Below are positions 8,101-11,114 of a stretch of 11,114 nucleotides of DNA, one piece after another. Numbering within the stretch: position 1 is the stretch's first letter; every line of letters starts with the position of its first letter. The notes beneath the pieces are model-generated. The model saw only the letters and a list, made by a program, of their open reading frames with translations, did not search any database and had not been told where the DNA came from. The position numbers and the translations under genes were made by a program. Source of the stretch: an uncultured Brevundimonas sp. (GTDB lineage Bacteria; Pseudomonadota; Alphaproteobacteria; Caulobacterales; Caulobacteraceae); NCBI GenBank assembly GCA_946481405.1, contig CAMLNY010000007.1:1-11114 (forward strand). The letters are read 5' to 3'.

Positions 8101-8360
8101 AGACCGCCCAGGACATCATCCTGACGCGCAGCTTCATCGCCAATGCCGACCAGCGTGATCCGGAGTACCGGAACACGGGCAACTTCGCCCGCCACGACTT
8201 CTCGGTCACCTATCAGGTCCGCGACGACCTGACCGTCCGCGGCGCCGTGACCAACGCCTTCGACGCCGAGCAGGCCCGTTGGCTGGGTTCGACCCTGTAC
8301 TCGAACTTCGATCCCTACGGCCGTCGCTTCTCGGTCAGCCTGAACTACCGTCCCTGGTAA
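5103..8360 (+). CDS. TonB-dependent outer-membrane receptor, substrate unknown
   Basis: TonB-dependent receptors use inner-membrane proton motive force, passed on by TonB-ExbB-ExbD, to import large or scarce nutrients through a plugged outer-membrane barrel. The 1085-residue product starts with a signal peptide (1-26, cleavage after APAFA). A TonB-box-like EEVIVTGSRI follows at 41-50, then a plug domain with LRSLGAGRTLTLVDGRR and VEIVTGGASSVYGADAVSG (from 150). The long barrel ends in FSVSLNYRPW, with the terminal aromatic residue expected for barrel insertion. Eight cysteines fall in four close pairs (298/308, 548/581, 760/781, 870/881), probably disulfides in surface loops. Codon choice is very biased: no TTA, CTA or TCA occurs in 1029 codons after codon 2, suggesting high expression. 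It lies between ftsA and ftsZ, with its own terminator. Siderophore, cobalamin, carbohydrate or peptide substrates are all possible; nothing nearby decides. Confidence 0.95.
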   Translation: MLTTRKYLFGTTVLAGVLTLSAPAFAQSNQPAQDEDSTQVEEVIVTGSRIRRDPTTSPTPLQQVSRETLLTTGQNTVIDYLATIPALSNSQVPSDTVGSLNAGGLSLPNLRSLGAGRTLTLVDGRRHVGSPQGSLAVDVDTIPRLLIESVEIVTGGASSVYGADAVSGVLNFVLRKDFEGLEIDGRWAQLNDGGQDAERISVLAGKNFFDDRLNVYAFGEYEQLEEVLAADIDWLQDGWGLVGRDADPAATPYDGIRDAELYRDRVGLQLLRWGQVTLANNYQPSATNNPNIVPTASCTGASITTASCFSVAPGSTYVFEGTTARLANFGDWVQQTGTNRVINVGGDGENPNTIFNVDSTLPQSESMRFQVGANFAITPDINLYAEAKYVDETTDLATGYSFGDIYISDSLSATNSMQILSTSAYTTRTDNAFMPANLAAAIRANRATIYGAATATTPGQPTGTVAAPFARYSAWLLDRPQHNERQLQRYVIGLNGNAGDISIFKNVDWDIGYTYGRADNHNEENGVDITRFSYAMDAVRNASGQIVCRVQDLVARGLTVTNRNPNVGGTLTASNPDVAQCVPLNVWGLGNQTPEALAYVSAQLQFDQRNEQHDALASVAAQLWDFWGAGPIGVALGAEYRKESTFGGGRSASLGTTYAQLNSGADFLPAEYDTKEFFGELSIPLFRDTWLGDYAELSGSYRQSDFSNFGKNDVYGVNLVYRPTEEIAFKSSLNTSVRAPSLQESYAPFTQTFLLFADPCATANIQAVTDTTIRANRVANCTALAAQFGLTFNFNDPVAANAYRPEYTSSVAGRNGGNPFLVPEESESFTFSTVLTPNFAPNLSLVLDYYEIQIDNVIAAVSGQTAANNCVSGPSLNNNACATITRTGVNDPVTPRDDRFLIVDFIQSSINYAKRTVRGLDFTANYRFDTDEMLGHNWGVFNYSLNGSWLIEQKNFNNIDNPADFTALESSLFYPKVRLTSQLNYRPIEALTLGWTMDWQTAQDIILTRSFIANADQRDPEYRNTGNFARHDFSVTYQVRDDLTVRGAVTNAFDAEQARWLGSTLYSNFDPYGRRFSVSLNYRPW

Positions 8361-8384
8361 GGGGTTCGGTCAGAACCAAGACGG

Positions 8385-8415
8385 AAAGGGCGGCCCTCGG
8401 GTCGCCCTTTTCTTT
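8385..8415 (+). terminator. Rho-independent terminator after the TonB-dependent receptor
   Basis: An 11-bp stem (8385-8395 with 8400-8410, one G-T pair) closes on the tetraloop CTCG, followed by TCTTT. It starts 25 bp after the receptor stop. A smaller GGTTC/GAACC hairpin (8363-8377) lies between stop and terminator. The stem should isolate ftsZ from transcription coming from the receptor. Confidence 0.85.
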
Positions 8416-8471
8416 GGCCGGGAGCGCGATTTTTTGCGGCCACGCTTGGGGACAGGCCTCGTCGGCGGTCC

Positions 8472-8476
8472 GACTC
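8472..8476. promoter_or_regulatory. GANTC (CcrM methylation) site in the ftsZ upstream region
   Basis: GACTC lies about 130 bp before the ftsZ start and just upstream of the first CtrA-like box. CcrM methylates GANTC in Caulobacterales, and GcrA acts through methylated sites. In Caulobacter crescentus, ftsZ transcription is reported to depend on CcrM. One five-base site alone is weak evidence. Confidence 0.4.
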
Positions 8477-8486
8477 ACGCTATCCG

Positions 8487-8502
8487 GTAACCTTCTCTTA
8501 AC
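8487..8502 (+). promoter_or_regulatory. CtrA-like box 1 upstream of ftsZ
   Basis: GTAA, seven bases, then TTAAC matches the Caulobacter CtrA consensus TTAA-N7-TTAAC at all but the first base. CtrA is the cell-cycle response regulator that represses ftsZ in Caulobacter swarmer cells. The box lies about 100 bp before the ftsZ ATG. Confidence 0.6.
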
Positions 8503-8517
8503 GACGACGCGCGATCC

Positions 8518-8533
8518 TTAACGCGCTCATAAC
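8518..8533 (+). promoter_or_regulatory. CtrA-like box 2 upstream of ftsZ
   Basis: TTAA, seven bases, then ATAAC differs from TTAA-N7-TTAAC at one base. It begins 31 bp after box 1, close to three helical turns, so two CtrA dimers could bind on the same face. Its last base is the first base of the inverted repeat at 8533. Confidence 0.6.
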
Positions 8534-8563
8534 CAATGCGAATCGGCGGGGACTTCGCATTGG
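8533..8563. repeat. Perfect 10-bp inverted repeat in the ftsZ leader
   Basis: CCAATGCGAA (8533-8542) and TTCGCATTGG (8554-8563) are exact reverse complements separated by 11 bases. The repeat lies 40 bp before the ftsZ ATG and has no T-run behind it, so it is not a terminator. It could be an operator or an RNA hairpin in the untranslated leader. A GAATC site spans the inner edge of the left arm. Confidence 0.7.
8540..8544. promoter_or_regulatory. Second GANTC (CcrM methylation) site in the ftsZ leader
   Basis: GAATC overlaps the end of the left arm of the inverted repeat and lies 7 bp after CtrA-like box 2. Together with the site at 8472 this gives two GANTC sites in under 80 bp of ftsZ upstream DNA. 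This is compatible with GcrA/CcrM control as known in Caulobacter, but unproven here. Confidence 0.4.
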
Positions 8564-8603
8564 ACGTTCAGAGAGCAGGGTCGGAACAAAGGTCGGTTTG
8601 GAA

Positions 8604-10148
8604 ATGTCTCTCTCGCTGGTGCGCCCCTCGGCCACGGAACTGAAGCCCCGGATCGTCGTCTTCGGCGTCGGCGGCGCAGGCGGCAACGCGGTCAACAACA
8701 TGATCGACGCCGGCCTTGAAGGGGTCGAGTTCGTCGTCGCGAACACCGACGCCCAGCACCTGTCGTTTGCCAAGACCGATCGTCGTATCCAGCTCGGCGA
8801 GACGATCACGCAAGGTCTGGGCGCCGGCGCGCACCCTGAAGTGGGCATGAACGCCGCCGAGGAAAGCGCCGACGAGATCCATGCGCACCTGGAAGGCGCG
8901 CACATGGTCTTCATCACCGCTGGCATGGGCGGCGGCACCGGCACGGGCGCCGCGCCGATCATCGCCAAGTGCGCGCGCGATCGCGGCATCCTGACCGTCG
9001 GCGTCGTGACCAAGCCCTTCACTTTCGAAGGCCGTCACCGCATGCGTCTGGCCGATGCGGGCATCGCGGAGCTGCAGCGCTACGTCGACACCCTGATCGT
9101 CATTCCGAACCAGAACCTGTTCCGCGTCGCCAACGAACGCACGACCTTCGCCGACGCCTTCGGCATGGCCGACCAGGTCCTGCACTCGGGCGTTCGTTCG
9201 ATCACCGACCTCATGATCCTGCCGGGCCTGATCAACCTCGACTTCGCCGACGTCCGCGCCGTCATGTCCGAGATGGGCAAGGCGATGATGGGCACGGGCG
9301 AAGCCTCGGGCGACGACCGCGCCCTGCTGGCCGCCCAGAACGCCATCGCCAACCCGCTGCTGGACGAGACTTCGCTGAAGGGGGCCAAGGCCGTGCTGGT
9401 GAATATCACCGGCGGTCTGGACATGACCCTGCTGGAAGTCGATGAGGCCGCAAACGCCATCTCGGCCGAGGTGGACGGTGACGCCAACATCATCTTCGGC
9501 GCCGCCTTCGATCCGGCCCTGGACGGCAAGATTCGCGTCTCGGTCGTTGCGACCGGCATGGACGAGGTCGCCGCCTCCAAGATCGAGCCGGTCGCCCCGC
9601 GCCAGACCACCTTCCATGATCCGCGCCGCGCCGCGCCGGTCGTCGAGGCTCCGCGCGTCCCGGAACCCGTCCGCCAGCCGGTCCGCGCCGAGGCCGCCTA
9701 TCGCGCCCCCGAGCCCGCCCCGGTGGTGCCGACCTTCCAGGCTCCTGAGCCCGTCGTCGCCCGTGCACCCGAGCCGGTCATCCACGTCGCCGAAGAGCCG
9801 CGCTCGCTGGAGCCGATCGTCGATCCGTGGGTCGAGGAGTTCGAGGCCAAGCCCGCCGCCGTCGCTCGGCCGGACCAGGGCGACCTGTATATGGACCGTA
9901 CGCCGGTCGCCGCCACGCCGGCGCCGGCGTACGAAGAGCCCGCCTATGACGACCGCGATCATCGCAAATCGGGCTGGAGCCTGTTCGGAAAGAAGCCGCG
10001 CGCGACCCACACCTACGCCCCGCAACCGGCGCCCTCGCGCGCCCAGCCGCAGCTGCGCCAGACCGCCCAGCCGCTGCCGGAAGTCGAGGCTCCGTCCGCC
10101 GAGGACGATCTGGAGATCCCGTCCTTCCTGCGCCGCCTGGCCAACTGA
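8604..10148 (+). CDS. ftsZ: Cell division protein FtsZ
   Basis: FtsZ is the tubulin-like GTPase that polymerises into the division ring. From ATG 8604 the product has 514 residues. An in-frame TTG at 8598 would add two residues but is less likely, since [20 protein letters not shown] resembles Caulobacter FtsZ starts. Motifs are [10 protein letters not shown] (GGAGGN at 23-28), the tubulin signature GGGTGTG (109-115) and the catalytic T7 loop NLDFAD (211-216). The folded core ends near residue 320. A Pro/Ala/Glu/Arg-rich disordered linker of about 170 residues follows, with repeated APEP units and a short aromatic-basic patch [10 protein letters not shown]. The C-terminal peptide [13 protein letters not shown] (502-514) binds FtsA and other partners. 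The very long linker is characteristic of Caulobacterales. ftsZ is isolated by terminators on both sides and has CtrA-like sites in its leader, pointing to its own cell-cycle-regulated promoter. Confidence 0.98.
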   Translation: MSLSLVRPSATELKPRIVVFGVGGAGGNAVNNMIDAGLEGVEFVVANTDAQHLSFAKTDRRIQLGETITQGLGAGAHPEVGMNAAEESADEIHAHLEGAHMVFITAGMGGGTGTGAAPIIAKCARDRGILTVGVVTKPFTFEGRHRMRLADAGIAELQRYVDTLIVIPNQNLFRVANERTTFADAFGMADQVLHSGVRSITDLMILPGLINLDFADVRAVMSEMGKAMMGTGEASGDDRALLAAQNAIANPLLDETSLKGAKAVLVNITGGLDMTLLEVDEAANAISAEVDGDANIIFGAAFDPALDGKIRVSVVATGMDEVAASKIEPVAPRQTTFHDPRRAAPVVEAPRVPEPVRQPVRAEAAYRAPEPAPVVPTFQAPEPVVARAPEPVIHVAEEPRSLEPIVDPWVEEFEAKPAAVARPDQGDLYMDRTPVAATPAPAYEEPAYDDRDHRKSGWSLFGKKPRATHTYAPQPAPSRAQPQLRQTAQPLPEVEAPSAEDDLEIPSFLRRLAN

Positions 10149-10168
10149 TCCGGCGCTGAGCCGCTCTG

Positions 10169-10196
10169 AACGCCCCGGGGAAACCCGGGGCGTTTT
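10169..10196 (+). terminator. Rho-independent terminator after ftsZ
   Basis: A perfect 11-bp stem (AACGCCCCGGG with CCCGGGGCGTT) closes on a GAAA tetraloop and ends in TTTT. It begins 21 bp after the ftsZ stop codon. The tail is short but the stem is very stable. It separates ftsZ from lpxC. Confidence 0.85.
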
Positions 10197-10292
10197 GCAT
10201 TAAGGCCAAGGTTACTGAAGCGGAAACAATTCGAAACCCGACTTTGGTTTTCGCCTTGCTGCACTGCGGTTAGGGATCGATCTTCCGCTCAT

Positions 10293-10310
10293 GCGCGCAC
10301 CCGTGCGCGC
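10293..10310. repeat. Perfect 8-bp inverted repeat in front of lpxC
   Basis: GCGCGCAC and GTGCGCGC flank a two-base CC centre. As RNA this would form a stem of about seven G-C-rich pairs with a four-base loop, ending 23 bases before the proposed TTG start. It may be an operator or a leader hairpin limiting translation. The alternating GC composition makes a chance origin possible. Confidence 0.45.
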
Positions 10311-10333
10311 CGGGCGCCTAGTGGATTTCGCCT

Positions 10334-11114
10334 TTGCCGCCTCGCCACGATCACCGCGAACGGACGCTGGTCGCCCCCGCCATCTGTGCGGGCGTTGGCG
10401 TGCACACCGGTCAGCGGGTGCGTCTCGCGATCCGTCCGGCGCCGACGGGAACCGGCATCGTCTTCGTCCGCACCGATATCACCGATCGTGACAACCGTAT
10501 CGTGGTCTCGGGCGACGCCGTGGTCGACGCCCGCCTGAACACCATGATCGAGAACGCGGCGGGTGTGCGCCTGTCGACGATCGAGCATCTGATGGCCGCC
10601 TTCTGCGCGCTGGGCGTCTCCAACGCCGTGGTCGAAGTCGATGGGCCCGAGCTGCCGATCCTGGATGGCTCGGCCCTTCCGTTCGTCCAGTTACTGGACC
10701 GCGCCGGCTTTCGTCGGCAGTCGACGCCGGTTCGCTACATCGAGATCCTGGAGCCGATTCACGTCACGGACGGCGACAAGCACGCGGCTCTCTATCCGTG
10801 CGAACGCTACGAGATGCGGTTCGAGATCGATTTTGCGTCACCCGTCATTGGTAATCAGGTCGTGGATTTCGTCGTCGACGAACAGACCTTCCGCGATGAG
10901 ATCATGGCCGCCCGCACCTTCGGCTTCGCCCATGAGGTCGAGGCCCTGCGTCAGGCCGGTCTGGCCCGGGGCGGCAGCCTCGAGAACGCCGTGGTTATCG
11001 ATGGCGACGACATCCTGAACCCCGGCGGCCTGCGCATGGAACGTGAGTTTGTGCGTCACAAGGCGCTGGACGCCATCGGCGACCTCTATGTCCTCGGCGC
11101 GCCCCTGCTGGGCC
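10334..11114 (+). CDS. lpxC: UDP-3-O-acyl-N-acetylglucosamine deacetylase, 3'-truncated by the window end
   Basis: LpxC is the zinc-dependent cytoplasmic deacetylase that commits UDP-3-O-acyl-GlcNAc to lipid A synthesis. About 260 of roughly 290-300 residues are visible, with no stop before the edge. Conserved segments are ICAGVGVHTGQRV, RLNTMIENAAGVRLSTIEHL, DGPELPILDGSA, RTFGFAHEVEALRQAGLA and RHKALDAIGDL. The catalytic Glu84 and zinc ligands His85, His242 and Asp246 are present (numbered from the proposed start). An in-frame TAG lies at 10319-10321, and no ATG or GTG codon follows before the conserved GVGVHTG. The start is therefore probably TTG at 10334, behind GTGGA (10321-10325); ATT 10325 and CTG 10367 are weaker choices. 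The product would begin MPPRHDHRERTLVAP. A sequencing error hiding another start cannot be excluded. The gene follows the ftsZ terminator, so it must have its own promoter, which I could not place. Confidence 0.93.
   Translation, partial: MPPRHDHRERTLVAPAICAGVGVHTGQRVRLAIRPAPTGTGIVFVRTDITDRDNRIVVSGDAVVDARLNTMIENAAGVRLSTIEHLMAAFCALGVSNAVVEVDGPELPILDGSALPFVQLLDRAGFRRQSTPVRYIEILEPIHVTDGDKHAALYPCERYEMRFEIDFASPVIGNQVVDFVVDEQTFRDEIMAARTFGFAHEVEALRQAGLARGGSLENAVVIDGDDILNPGGLRMEREFVRHKALDAIGDLYVLGAPLLG

Noticed and set aside
5106..8195. A 1029-codon open reading frame on the minus strand opposite the TonB-dependent receptor
   Set aside because: Its codons are exactly aligned with the receptor codons. 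It stays open only because the receptor avoids TTA, CTA and TCA. The translated product is Arg/Val/Gly-rich with no domain, and no ribosome binding site supports it.
8415..8442. TGGCCG/CGGCCA inverted repeat with a six-T run between the receptor terminator and ftsZ
   Set aside because: The stem is only 6 bp with a 16-base loop, and the T-run lies inside the loop rather than after the stem, so it is not a convincing second terminator.
8431..8486. A sigma-70-type promoter for ftsZ
   Set aside because: TTGCGG and TTGGGG were tried as -35 elements, and neither has an acceptable -10 at 16-18 bp. A promoter must exist, but I cannot place it.
8568..10025. A 485-codon minus-strand frame opposite ftsZ
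   Set aside because: It is an antisense shadow aligned with ftsZ codons, with a repetitive Arg/Gly/Asp composition, and it crosses the ftsZ leader.
10202..10217. A CtrA-like site before lpxC (TTAA-N7-GTTAC)
   Set aside because: The second half matches the consensus poorly (three of five bases), so it is not supported without conservation data.
10641..11018. A 125-codon plus-strand frame within lpxC
   Set aside because: It is out of frame with LpxC, whose catalytic and conserved motifs run continuously through the same DNA. The overlapping frame is Arg/Ser-rich and has no features.

Overview
The window is a stretch of the division and cell wall (dcw) cluster of an alphaproteobacterium, most likely of the order Caulobacterales (Brevundimonas/Caulobacter type). 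The reasons are: high GC content; the order murC-murB-ddl-ftsQ-ftsA-(insert)-ftsZ-lpxC; an FtsZ with the very long disordered linker and the C-terminal peptide ending [10 protein letters not shown]; CtrA-like boxes and GANTC sites in front of ftsZ; and a large TonB-dependent receptor of the kind abundant in this order. The assignment rests on recalled family sequences, not on a search.

Layout. Bases 1-216 do not fit the rest: they encode, on the minus strand, the last 67 residues of a periplasmic sugar-binding protein (RhaS/LsrB type). At about base 210-220 this butts directly against the middle of murC, so only the C-terminal ~200 residues of MurC are present. This looks like a chimeric contig end, or less likely a real rearrangement. 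From 209 to 4922 there is a compact, co-oriented run: murC (fragment), murB, ddl, ftsQ, ftsA. Junctions overlap or are very short (ATGA overlap murC/murB, 16 bp murB-ddl, 13-bp overlap ddl/ftsQ, 32 bp ftsQ-ftsA), as in one operon.

Between ftsA and ftsZ sits a 1085-residue TonB-dependent outer-membrane receptor (5103-8360). It has its own 180-bp upstream region containing operator-like repeats and a strong rho-independent terminator behind it. This is the most unusual gene-order feature, because ftsA and ftsZ are normally adjacent. The ftsZ leader (8416-8603) carries two TTAA-N7-TTAAC-like boxes, two GANTC sites and a perfect 10-bp inverted repeat, which fits independent, cell-cycle-controlled transcription of ftsZ. 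ftsZ ends in a strong terminator, and lpxC (lipid A synthesis) follows. It appears to start with TTG and runs off the window.

Together the genes cover the last cytoplasmic steps of peptidoglycan precursor synthesis (MurC, MurB, Ddl), divisome assembly (FtsQ, FtsA, FtsZ) and the committed step of outer-membrane lipid A synthesis (LpxC). The receptor is an outer-membrane protein that shares no obvious pathway with them. I see no RNA genes, CRISPR array, insertion sequence or new defence system here.
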